Positions 33,835 through 46,300 of a stretch of 64,000 bases of DNA are shown here, piece after piece. Origin of the DNA: Pseudo-nitzschia pungens (Eukaryota > Bacillariophyta > Bacillariophyceae > Bacillariales > Bacillariaceae); contig CM074761.1 of assembly GCA_037355855.1 (NCBI GenBank), positions 1,817,346 through 1,881,345 of the forward strand, read 5' to 3'. Both the position numbers and the translations under genes were made by a program. Every line of letters starts with the position of its first letter. Position 1 is the stretch's first letter. Below the pieces are notes generated by a model, which searched no databases, was not told the DNA's origin, and was given only the letters and a program-made list of their open reading frames with translations.

Positions 33835-36268
33835 TCACTTTTTGAATATTTTGTACATGCCATCCGGTCCCCGCTCTAGCTTCTCTTGTTTGCAAAGATG
33901 CTGCAAAAACATGGCCAGTTGCTGAGGTGTCTTGGTGTATTTCACGTCGGAGCCACCAGAGACATACATTTTCAGCATTTCGTGTATGCGAGAGAGCCCC
34001 AGTTGACCAAGGTTGGTCAGCATCCCGTAAATATAACTTTCGTATATTTCCATTTCCTCCTCTTCCTGAGCAAAAACAGAAACAGCCTGCTCACCACTTC
34101 CGTCGTCTTCTAACATCGATGACACATTTGTCGTATCATTATCACCCTGTAATATGTATTCACGAGTCGCTAACTCGTATCTAACAGGCGAACCCGCAAG
34201 GAGTCTAATGACTCTATTGTTCACCCAGTATTGCATTCTTTTCTGAACAATGTGCTCGGCAAGCCCTGTTTCATTCGATAGGTCAGCAAGTGACCACTGA
34301 ATCTTATCTTCAAAGTGCGATATGAGGGTTGCAAGAAGAGGGGCAACCATGAACTCACGAGTCTCGATTGCGGTTGTTCCATCAGAATTTACCTCCAAGA
34401 CATCCAGTTCAAGTTGAACGGTACCGAGTTGGTTCAACCACACGAGGCGTCGTGGATTCTTTAGCTGACCGTATTCGGTGCTGAACTGATCAAGTTCGGT
34501 TTGGATTCGAGCATGATGTTTGAATTGCGTGTTTTGCAATGTCGGCCAGAATATATGGGAAACAATGGCGGCATCGACCACCGGGTCAACGGGTTCTCTT
34601 CCGTTCGTAACAGCAATTGCTCGCTGTTTTGCTTTGATTGTGTTGTGGATGTTTGATATTGCGCGTTTGCTGTCATCGATGTCTTCGAAAGCAAAGAACA
34701 AATGATCAGAAAATAATTTGAAATGCGATGACGCGGTTTGGTGGCTACGGATCAATTCCTTTCCTAAATCTTTTCAAGACAAGGCACTTACCTTTTATCA
34801 TGATTTCACAGCTCCTCATGCTGAGATCTCCAAATCGCAACTTCAATAATTCCAATGTGTGCACCTCTTGATCCGTGTCGAACGCAAGATTGGCAAGGAG
34901 TTTGTCGGCCAACATGAGTCTGAATTCATTCACAAAGAGATCCTTGCTGCCGTAAATACTGACGAGCATACTTAGAATGTCGCCACTGTTGCCTTTGGTT
35001 CCAGTGGCTAAGAAAGATCCCCGTTCCTTCGAAATCTCTGGTGGTGGAACCCAGTTCATGTCGGGTGGCTCTTCTTCATCATCAGAATCTGCTTCCCCAT
35101 GCTCAAGCGGCCGTGCGTCCTGGCGCCGTAATTCTTCATATAAATCGCCACCCACCTCGGAATCTGTCAGCGATGTGATGATGCACCGCACAGTATTTTG
35201 TCGTTGTCGCAGGTAGGAGCGGACTGGTTCGGCCACCACCTGTAACAAACGATCCGATGGATCGATTTCTCGAAACACCTTGATGGTGTTGATATATACA
35301 TCAATGATCTGTGAGGTATTGGCTCCGGGGTGGTTTAATCTTTTGATCAAGGCTTCCTTGAGTGCCCGTGCCATCGTTTGATGCATGTTTGTTAGCTCCA
35401 GCACTTCCTTTAACTCCATTACGGCTGGGTGCGACTCTGGATATTCTGCGATCAACTCAAAAACTTCTTCGAACCGCACTAGGCAATAGCATTCGGACAC
35501 CGCGAAATCGAGCCGAGAACTCCAGTCCTTTTCCAGAGCTTCTTTGCCTACGAGTTCTTCTAGCCAAGGCACAACCACGCGCTCCTTGTAGTCTTGAACT
35601 TGTTCAAACATACCTTCCTCCTCGAATTCTTTGGAAATCGTAGTTTTCACCCACGTCAGAATGGTTTGATGCAGGGCTTCTCCGAGTGGTCGTTGCAGCA
35701 TACCGTCTGCACGAATCCAACCTAGGGTGCGGAGGTTTTGGAAGAAAACGATTGCTTCTTCTTCCAGCTTTCCAGGGGAACACGTCTCTGTTTCTTCTTC
35801 GTCCTCCTCCTCTTGAATTATCATTTGTTGACGATTTTGTAGGGATCGACGGAACCACTTGTAAAAAGCTCGGTCGAAAGAAGCGTCGGAGTGCACCATG
35901 ATCGCTGCTGTCATTGCCTGTCTCCTGCATTCGTTTGGGTCGGCCGAAAACGAACAGCACAGTTTTAAGTCTGGCTCGTTGTCGTTGTCGTTGTCGTTGC
36001 TGTCATGGCCCCATGCCTCCAACACATTCACTAGCCTTTCGCAGCGCTGCGGGAGGGTCCACCAATCCTGCGAACCGCCATTGGAAAAGAATTCTTTTGC
36101 TGCAACTGTTGACGGACGTCTGCGGATCATATCTCTGTATTTCTCACAATCATCATCCGCGATTTGTGCCTTTTGCTTTGCCTCGTCGTCGGGATGAATT
36201 GGACCGGCTCCGCTTCTCAGCAAGTGGCTTGGTCCTTGTCGAAAACGCCGGAAATTGTTTGTTGTCAT
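33835..36268 (-). CDS. APC2: Anaphase-promoting complex subunit 2 (cullin-like)
   Basis: Exon 1 (36268-34792) and exon 2 (34682-33835) are joined by a 109-bp GTAAGTG...CGAAG intron, giving 774 residues. The start is ATG 36268 (MTTNNFRRFRQ). The N-terminal half is helical cullin-type repeats. The cullin-homology part includes DMNWVPPPEI, DILSMLVSIYGSKDLFVNEF and RLMLADKLLA, then FGDLSMRSCEIMIKD and HIFWPTLQ. The C-terminus is the APC2 winged helix, with SVFAQEEEEMEIYESYIYGM, LGRIHEML-type and QLAMFLQHLC segments. In the known complex APC2 binds the RING subunit APC11 and carries E2-ubiquitin to cyclins and securin. The neighbouring eIF3e gene is divergent, about 670 bp away. Confidence 0.93.
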
Positions 36269-36934
36269 TTTATCACCTGCAAAAGTCAACGTCTCCGATA
36301 GAACTGGAATAGTTTTAGAGTCCTGTTCATAGAATGCCGGTACCGTGTCCCATCTCAACAAGCTGTTGCGGGTTCCGTCATGGTTCTCAACAAGCTACAA
36401 AAGGATGGGATTGTTCGGAACAATGCTGCGGTAAGATTACGGTAAGTTACGGTATGAAGGACAAAGGATCAGCGACGGGGTGATGCCAGGAAACTTTTTG
36501 TTTGGAAAAAATTCAAATTCAAAATCAGTCCTGTTCCCGTTGCAGTCACGAATGCTTCTAACTAGGGACGGACGGACGTCATCAGCTTGTGCGGTCGAGA
36601 GGATAGGGAAAGCTCTTTTACCGCCAGTCGCTCACTGTGGTGTTGGCTAATGCAGTTCGTGTTCGTGCCGAAACCCAGGGGGAAAGGCGCTCACAGGAGA
36701 CTTTTACCCGTGCATACGAGTAAAAGTACCGCTTACCTCATCGTAAACAAGATTACCGGTAATCTTACCGGGCATGCCTTCCACCACGAAGTACAGTAGT
36801 TTTCCATCCGAAGCGTTCTCATCGAGCTACCAAGTTGAAGTGAGAAACTTGTTGCCACTGGAGAAGTTGCTTCCTCTCCGATACAAACAGTGCAGATAGA
36901 TCAATATAACGATAGCAATATAACAATAGCAACC
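36269..36934. promoter_or_regulatory. Divergent promoter region of APC2-like and eIF3e-like genes
   Basis: The only sequence between two divergent housekeeping genes. It contains GGTAAGATTACGGTAAGTTACGG-type words near 36429 and an 18-bp perfect palindrome at 36749-36766. Promoter identity is inferred from position only. Confidence 0.4.
36749..36766. repeat. Perfect 18-bp palindrome
   Basis: AAGATTACCGGTAATCTT is its own reverse complement. It is the symmetric form of the GTAAGATTACC word found throughout the spacers. Confidence 0.9.
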
Positions 36935-38640
36935 ATGACGGCACCATCAGGACTCGAACAATGGGATTTGACCTCGAAAAATTCCCTCTTTTTGGACCGG
37001 CACATGATGTTTCCGCTCCTTGACTACTTGGACGGCTTGATCGAAGGCAACGAAATTTCATACTCGTCAAAAGATGTCGCTGCTGCTCGTCTGTCCCTTT
37101 TGAGACCTACCCACATGGTTGACTATGCTGTTGATACTTACAAAATCGTTCATGGAGAGTCTGCGGAGATCCCGGCAGAGATGGAAGAACAAAAGACACA
37201 GGTCTTCAAACAACTGGAAGAGCTCGAATCTGGCTGCAAGCCCTTGACAGACCTCTGCAATAACGAAGAAGAGAAGGTGGGTTTTCACGCACATTCTTCA
37301 TTGTATTGTGGTTCTGGCGACGACGAAGTTTCGTGGCGGTCGTGTTTATGCTTTTTTTGGACGAGGGAATGTTGGTGTGATTTTTCGTTCATAGACTGAT
37401 CGTTGGAAACACTCACAATCTTGATTGATATTATTATTTTGAATAGACAAAGCGAATTTCGAGTGGCAAATGGAGTATTGCTGCTCTGTCGGAGGAAGCC
37501 GATTTGAACATCACTCATGAGGTGTTGGAAACCTACCGCAAAACCGCAAAATTCCAATTCGAATGTGGTGACTACCAAAGAGCTAGAGACATGTTGGAAA
37601 ACTATATTTCGTTGTTGGCAAAGCCGCCTGCACCAGAGAACGCCGCCGAAGAAGACGAAATGGACGATTACAAAAACAACAGCAAACAACAAAGCAATGA
37701 AAAGAAGGAAGATATTGGTAATCCCGCTATATACTATTTGAAATCGGTGGATTCGAAGTTGTTGCAAGTGTTGTGGGGACGGTTGGCTTGTGAGATTCTT
37801 GTTCAACAATGGGAGGCCGCTCGTGTTGCATTAGATGCCGTCAAGGCGGCGTTGGAATCTCTCGTCGCTTCCAAGCGAATGAGCGCGATAGAGGCTCTTT
37901 CAGAGCGAACGTGGCTTCTCCACTGGTCGCTTTTCGTCTACTGGAATAATTCCGCCAAGGATGGTTTGGAGCAACTCGTCGAACTGTTTCACACGGAAAG
38001 ATACAAGCAAGCCATCACCACAAACGCCCCGCACTTGCTACGATACCTCACTGCCGCCGTTTTGTTGTGCAAACGCCGCATCACGAAAAAGGCAGCCGCT
38101 GGATCCAATGCGGAAGCCCGACGCCTTATGAAGAACCTCATCAACGTCATGCAAGATTGTGATTATTCCGATCCCATTGTTGAATTTGTCAACTGTCTGT
38201 GTGTCAAATTTGACTTCGAGTCAGCGCAGACCAAATTGCAGGAGTGCGAAAAGGTTTTGGATGCCGATTTCTTCCTCTGCAAGCAGACTGGCCTTTTCAT
38301 GGAAGAGGCTCGGGTTTTTGTATTCGAGAACTATTGCCGAATCCACAACAAGATTGATTTGGAAGCTTTGGGGAAGAAACTGGCAATGAATGAAGATGAA
38401 GCAGAACGCTGGATTGTGGATTTGATTCGCAATGCGGACTTGGATGCTAAAATTGATTCCGAAGAGGGATGCGTGGTTATGGGTGGCAGTGTGCAAAGTG
38501 TGTACGAGCAAGTAATGGAGCGCACGCGGGACTTGAATGTCAGAAGCGCAACGATGGCGCAAAACTTGAATAAACTCTTGGTCGATGCAAGAAAGAATAA
38601 GGCTAAGGCAGAAGCCTTGGCTCGTGAAGAAGCGGAATAA
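36935..38640 (+). CDS. EIF3E: Translation initiation factor eIF3 subunit e
   Basis: Exon 1 (36935-37276) and exon 2 (37447-38640), with a 170-bp intron, give 511 residues, slightly longer than the family norm of about 440. The N-terminal block WDLTSKNSLFLDRHMMFPLL is the family signature, followed by EISYSSKDVAAARLSLL. Helical repeats lead to a C-terminal PCI domain that includes EEARVFVFENYCRIHNKIDL, KLAMNEDEAERWIVDLIRNA and DAKIDSEEGCVVMGG. The extra length comes partly from an acidic/Asn-rich insert around residues 190-215. In the cell eIF3e is part of the eIF3 octamer on the 40S subunit. The ATG has a good context (CAACCATGAC). Confidence 0.95.
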
Positions 38641-39628
38641 ATTATCAAAAAATGTAATTATTCTATGGACACACACTGAACTATGTGCGCGTAGAACTTC
38701 TTAGATCGTGAACGACTTTAGCTTTGATGACGTTTTGGTGCTTACCATAGTGGGGAACACGGGAACAATCCAGAGGGGATATACGTCCCCGTCATCTTTG
38801 GGGTTGATCGAACTCACCACCACAAATATAAATTGATCTGTATATATCAGTTCGAACTGCATTTTTGGACTGGATCAAAGAGGAAAGCCTATCACACGGC
38901 ATGTGTTGCATCAACGTCTGAGTCGAGTCTTACTTCATTTGTCGTACCATCCAACCTCCTTATTTGCTCTTCCTCGCACAATTTAGAAGTTTAGAAGAAA
39001 GGTTCTTGCAAATCAATCCCTAGTACTCAAGATCAAGATCGAAGGCAATGACAACCTAGACTAGAGCCATCACGTCACGAAATGACAATCGTTTTGCAGC
39101 GCAAAAAAACATGAAACTCAACACTGCTTTAGTTGGTGAGGCAACCCGTGCAAACTAGTAATAAAGTCATTTCAAAATGTTCGGACACTACTGGTACCAG
39201 GTACTCTAATTCACTCACTGGGTCTCACGCGGTATTCATACCATAATGCAGTTATCATTACTCTTCTTTTAGGTTGCTCTTGCACAGCTCTCATCTGCAG
39301 AACAAATTTTTTCTGTTGCTATTGTCAATCAACAAGAAGCTGAAAAAGTTCCTGGCCCTTTATCGAACGATGAGCAAGACTCCCTCTCGTACGTACCTAG
39401 CATACGTACCTTTACCTGCAACTCCCTCTCCCAACTTCCAACCTGTGAACCTGCAACCGACGACAAGCAACGAGTAAGGCTACACGTACTCGTACGATTC
39501 TTTCCGACCAATGTTTACCGTAACCTTACCCGGTAGAGTAAGGTTAGCGGTAGGAGGACTGTAACCAGGTACGATTGGACCTCGGGGGGGTAGTGGAGTT
39601 GTTTTCGCGATCAGTGCCTTTATTTAAT

Positions 39629-39721
39629 GCCAATTTTTCATTTAAAACCAGTACTAACTACACTTTCATATTATTGCCAATTTTTCATTTAAAACCAGTA
39701 CTATTACACTTTCGTATTATT
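39629..39721. repeat. Direct duplication, ~46-bp period
   Basis: Two adjacent copies of a ~46-bp unit start TGCCAATTTTTCATTTAAAA, at about 39629 and 39675. They differ at a few positions. Confidence 0.85.
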
Positions 39722-39799
39722 TATTGATTCTAGGCTCATCCTTGGATGTGTTATTTTGCTTGTTTTTTAGGGATTTGTTTTACCTAATACTTTACTAAA

Positions 39800-40125
39800 C
39801 ACGATGCTAGACAGGATGCTAGGCCCTTCCAGTAGGATTTGTACCATATTTACATACCCCAACTCTTAGCACCCCCCATATTATTAGAGATACAGGGTGC
39901 TAAGATAAGAACGGAACTGTAGAACAAAAAAGGCGATACTAAACAGGATGCTAGACAGGATGCTAGGCCCTTCCAGTAGGATTTGTACCATATTTACATA
40001 CCCCAACTTTTAGCAGCCATTTAATATCAGATCATATACAGGATGCTAGGATAAGAACGGAACTATAGAACAACCAAAAAGGTGATACTAAACAGGATGC
40101 TAGACAGGATGCTAGGCCCATGGAA
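39800..40125 (-). repeat. Array of a ~145-bp repeat (reverse orientation)
   Basis: Units share GATGCTAGGCCCTTCCAG and TTTGTACCATATTTACATAC. The AGGCCC word recurs at 39821, 39965 and 40114, giving periods of 144 and 149 bp. The reverse complement matches the array at 42487-42830. Confidence 0.85.
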
Positions 40126-40131
40126 GCATCT

Positions 40132-40540
40132 CCAGTATTTCGTAGCATTAGCAACCCTAACCCTGTAGCATCTAGCTATACCATTACAGGTGCTATACTC
40201 GGGGTACGTACGATTGGTACAAATCGTACGCGACGACCCTAGGAACTTCTGTTAGCACCCATACCAAGCAGGGTAGGTCTGTTGCTAAGCCTGTTGCTAA
40301 GCCTGTTGCTAAGCCTGTTGCTAAGCCTGTTGCTAAGCCTGTATGCTACCAATTAGCACACAGCTCAGCTCCTAGTGTTGAGCTACTGGGTGCTGCTGCC
40401 TGTAGCCCCAGTACACTCTCCTACACAGGAGCCTTAGCACAGATCACATCAACCTGGATATCTTCATAATATAACATCCGTACTAATACAGTGTAGCTGA
40501 GTGCTACAAGGTTAGGGTTGCTAATGCTACGAAATACTGG
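40132..40540. mobile_element. ~409-bp element with 40-bp terminal inverted repeats (MITE-like)
   Basis: The left end (40132-40171) starts CCAGTATTTCGTAGCATTAG. The right end (40501-40540) is its reverse complement, with about 38 of 40 positions matching. There is no coding capacity inside. I see no clear target-site duplication. A non-autonomous DNA transposon is the simplest reading. Confidence 0.65.
40276..40345. repeat. TGTTGCTAAGCC 12-bp tandem repeat
   Basis: About five consecutive copies of TGTTGCTAAGCC, inside the TIR-bounded element. Confidence 0.9.
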
Positions 40541-41337
40541 TTATTTTAACCTACCATGCTACCATGCTAAGATACTATGCCGTTGTCTTGGATACCTGAC
40601 CCAAACAGTTATTAAGCGACGAGCTAACTCTAATACGAGCTAGCGTTAGCGCAAGCGCGTTAGAGTTATCGCAAGCGCAAGCGATCTAGCTAGCACCATT
40701 AGGGTTAAGGGTTGTAGCGCTGTAGCGTATCGCTCAATATTAGTATTATTACGAAGTAAGTTACTTCGTATTATTTTTTGGTATCTTTTACGTCATTATG
40801 ACAATATGGGTGTCAAAAAGGACCCGACCCGACGACACCCCGACACCCACCGGTTTTGCAAATCTCAGTATTAATTCACTGTATTTTTCTTTTGCAAATC
40901 ACTGTATTTTAAATCACTGTATTTTGCTCCTTCCCGTAATCACTTTTTTTTGTGCTCCACTCACTATTTTCTTCAGGAATAACACAAATCACTGCTGTTT
41001 TCGATTCACAATCCGACTTATTTGAGTAGAGTTGCTTTATTGCACTCCGTCCCGAGAACGAAGAGAACCCCTACGGTAGGCTCTTTGCTCATTGTATTTT
41101 AGTCCGAATAACCTCCTTGAAGTGGAAAAAGAAGGAATACCGATTGGTAGGACTTCAACACGCTCAAGTTCTTTGTTTTCGCGTCGAAGGATTAAGAAGA
41201 GAACGTCAGTGTTCTTCGTTTCCCGCCCTTCTCCCTACTATCCATTCCTAGCCGGTAAGTGATTAGTTGATTCCGTTTATTTCAATCGAAGCCTTCGTTC
41301 CTTTCAATGACCTCACGATCCTATGATAATCATCCCT

Positions 41338-42275
41338 CTTTCGATCGATTCCAAGCCTGTGTACATTCCCCCTACGATCGATTCTATCGGATCGATTCAA
41401 CCCTACGATTCATCGGATCCAAGCCGCTTTCTCCTACGATTCATCAGATCGATTCAACCCTACGATTCATTGGATCGATTCAACCCTACGATTCATCGGA
41501 TCGATTCAACCCTATTACGATTCACCCCAAACATCCCAAACCCCGATCGATTCAGCAACCCTACTACGATTCATCCCAAACCCCGATCGATTCAGCAACC
41601 CTACTACGATTCATCCCAAACCCCGATCGATTCAGCAACCCTACTACGATTCATCCCAAACCCCGATCGATTTAGCAACCCTACTACGATTCATCCAAAC
41701 CCCGATCGATTCAGCAACCCTACGATTTTTCCAAACCCCGATCGATTCAGCAACCCTACGATTTTTCCAAACCCCGATCGATTCAGCAACCCTACAACGA
41801 TTCACCCCAAACATCCCAAACCCCGATCGATTCAGCAACCCTACTACGATTCACCCCAAACATCCCAAACCCCGATCGATTCAGCAACCCTACGATTTTT
41901 CCAGCAACCCTATTACGATTCACCCCAAACATCCCAAACCCCGATCGATTCAGCAACCCTACTACGATTCACCCCAAACATCCCAAACCCCGATCGATTC
42001 AGCAACCCTACTACGATTCACCCCAAACATCCCAAACCCCGATCGATTCAGCAACCCTACGATTCCAAGTCTGTGTTGTATTCATTCCCCCTACGATTGA
42101 TTCCAAGTCTGTGTGGTAGTCATCCCCCTTTCGATCGATTCCAAGCCGGTGTGGTAGTCATCCCCCCTGCGATCGATTCCAAGCCGGATCGTATTCGGCT
42201 CGGTGTGTGATTCCAAGCCTGTCGTTTGTTCCTTCCAACCCCCACGATCGTATGATCGATTCCAAGCCTATTTTG
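41338..42275. repeat. CGATCGATTC-based minisatellite, ~0.9 kb
   Basis: Units combine CCCCGATCGATTCAGCAACC, CTACTACGATTCACCCC and AAACATCCCAAA in lengths of about 30-55 bp, more than 15 copies. The flanks have a related CGATCGATTCCAAGCC form. At least two frames stay open for hundreds of bases because the unit lacks stops. I treat the long ORF (to 42210) as a by-product. Confidence 0.92.
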
Positions 42276-42486
42276 TGAGCACCTACATATCACGCACCAA
42301 AATGATACTAAGAGCTGATCCTCTATTAATATTAGACGATAATTTAGCATAGGCTGCAGCGTTGTATATCTCCTTTGTAACTCGAAGCGTTGTTCACCTC
42401 CCTTGTAACTGGATGCGTTCTAAACCCCCACGGATCATTTGATCCAAGCCTTTGGTTTGTTTCTTGGAACCCCTGTTAATCAGTTT

Positions 42487-42830
42487 AGCACCCCCTGTAG
42501 ATCTTCCAATATTGATCTGCAAAGAACTGGGGTATGTAGATCTGGTACAAATTATAGTACTACAAGGGCCCAGAATCTTGCTTAGCATCCTGTTAAGTGT
42601 CCCCCTTAGCACAGTAGAGTTCGGTTAATTAGTTAGCACCCCCTGTAGATCTCCCAATATTGCTCTGATAAGAGCTAGGATATGTAGATCTGGTACAAGT
42701 TCTACATAGAAGGCCCAGCATCCTGCTTAGCATCCTGTTAAGTGTCCCCCTTAGCACAGTAGAGTTCGGTTAATTAGTTAGCACCCCCTGTAGATCTCCC
42801 AATATTGCTCTGATACATGGTTTTTAAGCG
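42487..42830 (+). repeat. Array of a ~145-bp repeat (forward orientation)
   Basis: The word AGCACCCCCTGTAGATCT recurs at 42487, 42635 and 42780, giving periods of 148 and 145 bp. Each unit continues with GGTATGTAGATCTGGTACAA and TTAGCATCCTGTTAAGTG. It is the inverted counterpart of the array at 39800-40125. Confidence 0.88.
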
Positions 42831-43323
42831 TTGAAAACCTAACAGAGCTACGCACTAAAGACACTAATATCCTGTTTTTACCAAAACCCGGTTTCTCACA
42901 CTCTTCCTCTTCTTACCGAAGTTAAAGTTACGTTGTAAGCATTACTGTATTAAAGTTAAGGACAATCACTTACAACTCCACTACTTCGTAATTGTGTAAG
43001 GTAAGGTACGGTAGGTAATCTTACCGATTCGATAACGTGAATTATGACTTTTGGACGGTGGGATATGAATGTGGCAGCAGGGACATTGAACATCCTTTTT
43101 CCGTTCAAATTTCTCGTTTCCCAATGCAGTAAATCTTAAATTACTCGTAAGGTTACTCGCACTCGTAGGCTGCCTACTTTTACTTCCCGATATCCAAAGA
43201 TACAACCCTCGGCGGATTCGTCAAGCCACCAGCAGTCATTTGAGACAATTGCGGTATCGAAAGTTGTGGTATTGCTAGTATTTGATTAGCTAGAATAATA
43301 AAGATAATCCACAGCTTGTCAAC

Positions 43324-46300
43324 ATGAGTTCTTTGTTTGGATATCCGGCCTCTGGGGCGAAGTCCGAAGACGGTGAAGATTCTCATCCGGCCGATCGTCG
43401 TCGTTCCGATGAAGGAGCCATCTTTACCGCCTCCAAACTACCGAACGATGCTGGTTTGGAAAACTCTTGCGAACTACCTTTCTCAATGATTTGGTCTCCC
43501 ATGGCGATCTGCAACGATCCGAGTAATGAAGACGGCGAGGGAATGGCTGTTATCCAATGCGATGGAGACTCATTGCCACCTGTTTTGTGTTTGCAATGCA
43601 TGGCTTACATGAACCCTTTTGTGGAATACGACAAAAAGACAGGGATCTGGATGTGCCCGTTGTGCGGGCACGAAAACGTTGCCCCAACCAAGGGACCGGA
43701 GAGATCTCTCATCCGCACTGTTATGGCGTCAAGCTTTGTAGAGTACCGCCAGGCAGTGTCTAGAACAGATGAAGACGACGAAGATGAAGCTGAGAACGGC
43801 CGTTACGGAAAGACGTACCGAAAGGACAAATTCGCAGAGGAAGAAAAAGATTATTGCACATACGTGTTGGTTGTAGATGAGAACATGTCTCCGAAAGACG
43901 GCCAAGCGATTGCCCCTGCGGTTGAAGCAATCTTGAAGGAACAAATCTTGAACAGTGACCCAGACGATCCCCGCCCAACGGCCCGAATCGGTTTGATCGT
44001 ATATGGAAAGTCTATTTCGATTTATCAGCTCGGGTTTTCGGGATTGGCTTCGGCAGTTGTGGAACTTCCCGGAGAGACCTCTGACGACGACGACAAGGAC
44101 GACGAATTCGGATCTGAAGTGGAGGAAAGAGCATATTTAGCAGAGATCCAAACAGGAAAGGAGTTTACATCTCTGAGGAACGCCTTGTCTTCTGTCTTTG
44201 GTGTGTCGGTGGATGAAAATGTCGATGAGTCCGCGTCGGGATCAACTCCGGGGTTTTCCCCGCGAATGACTATGCTTGCGCAAAAAAAAGCAGCTCGTCT
44301 TCGAAAAGAAGAAAACGGAAGCAGTGCCGATCCTAACTGTGTAAAGTCACCATGGGTGAAACGACGAGACGAGTCGCTCCACGAAAAGCCAAAACGATGC
44401 ACTGGAGAAGCCCTCGAGCGCGCTTTGGACCTCGCGAGTGCATCCATATCGAACCCTTCTAGGACATCACGCATTCTTCTGTTTACCAATGGATGTCCAA
44501 ACAGTGGGACCGGTAGTGTTGTCAACCCAGAGGCCATTCTTGAGAGTGGTAAGAAGAAGAAGGGAAGACGAGTGTCTCATAATATTGTGGACACGGATAT
44601 GCTGCAGGATGCTGTTGAGTATTATGGCGAGCTTGCAAAAATGGCGGTCACCGTCGGTATCGGTATAGATGTATTTTGTTGTGGAGTTACCGAGTTGGCT
44701 TTACCTGCCTATCAAGCAATGGTGGAACCCTCTGGTGGGTACGTATTGCCTATGGTTACTCTTGATACTCCGCGTCTAGAAGAAAATTTGGAATTTATAA
44801 TCGAAAACACATACATGTCTCGATCTATTACGGATCTAGAATACGAAGACGACGATGAGGAGGACGACAAGAATGATGGTGCGGAATGTCTTTTGGATAT
44901 CCGGACTGACAGTTTTGTGAATCTAACGAAGATGTGTGGGTCTGGCGAGGTCCTTCCGAGTGACCTTGCTGGCAGTCTCGCGGCAAATGAAGTAACAGCG
45001 TACGAACTCGGGAAGGAGCTAGCTGAAGAAAAAGGATTGAAAATAAAAAATCTGCCCTCGCAAAAGGCTATAGACCTGTCCATGACACGTATGCAAATGG
45101 GTAGGGTAGACCCTCTCAGTACATTGACGCTCATGATGGAAGTTGATGACAGTATTGAAGAAGACGATGAATACGCCTTCTTTCAGCTCGTAGCTCGTTA
45201 TGTCTCTCGCAGCGGAGACGAAGAGATTACTCGAGTTTCATCCTTCAAGATTCCAATTGCCGAAGATATTAATGATTTCCTCAGCAGTGTTGATGACGAA
45301 GCGATGTCCGTTGCGCTTGCAAAGGCAGCCGTTTATCGAGCTCTTCATGGAAGGGAAGAGATAGAAGAAACTCGTGACTTGATTGCAGCTGGAGATGTCG
45401 ATTCGCAAGAGAAACTTGCTTATGACGCACAGGTCGACATAGATGCTACCATTCAACGCATCTCGGGAGAGTTTCGTCTCCTCGATCTCGAAAACAATAC
45501 CAAAAGAAGAAGGTAAGCTTTCGAGATGGTTAACCAAAATGTCCTCCTCGCCTTTTCGGTTTCTCATTGGTAATTTTTGGATCTCTTGCGCGTTGTGAAG
45601 CACCGAGTCGAAATCGCTCGAAGAAACTTCTTCTTTAGATTTTGCGTTTTCTCCACAGCTTCAGGGAACGCTGAACCGACTTTATCATTTACGCCGTGGT
45701 CCTTTGATCAGCCCGGGACCGATGCGATCCATGGATGATCGGGCGGAACAGAGGGCTTTGTTTTTGCGGTTTCCGGTTGAGGATTGTTTGAAAATGATGC
45801 GTCCTGACGTTTGGAGTACAGGATCTATTGGTGTTTCGTCTGGATGGGAAACGATGCTGTCCTTTCCACCGGAGACGCTTGCTCTATGGGACGACGTGAG
45901 TACATCACATACAATCGTCAGTGCTAGTTGAATTGTGGCAAAAATCTCATTTTCTTGTTTACTTTCCTTGGAATCACAGAGTATCATCGCAGCCGACTTC
46001 CACGACACTCTGTTCATATGGAGTGGTAAAAATTGCACTGCGAGCAGATATGATGGCATACGTGAAAAGTTCAAGGAACATTTGCAGGAAGTATCGAAGA
46101 ATAGATTTCCCGTGCCAGAACTACACGAAATGTCCGACGGCGATTCTATGAGTCGTCGATTCACTGCTCGCTTGGCACCATCCCACGCTGATCCTATCGA
46201 TAACCAGATCGTTCACTTTCCTGCACTTGCCACCCTGAAGCCCGATGCCCTGGAAGAGCTTCGTTCGAAATTCAAATTTTATGATTCCAAATCCGACGAA

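Larger units (their letters stand above)
38641..43323. other. 4.7-kb gene-free repeat island
   Basis: No gene is supported. The region contains two ~145-bp repeat arrays in opposite orientation, a TIR-bounded element, a 12-bp direct repeat, a GCGTTAGCGCAAGC-type palindromic patch (about 40630-40685) and a ~0.9-kb minisatellite. These are listed separately. Confidence 0.8.

Noticed and set aside
40276..40345. CRISPR-like array (TGTTGCTAAGCC repeats)
   Set aside because: The repeats are directly adjacent with no spacers, and the genome is eukaryotic.
41323..42210. 295-codon ORF as a real gene
   Set aside because: It is wholly composed of the minisatellite unit, and other frames there are also open for long stretches. 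There is no non-repeat domain.
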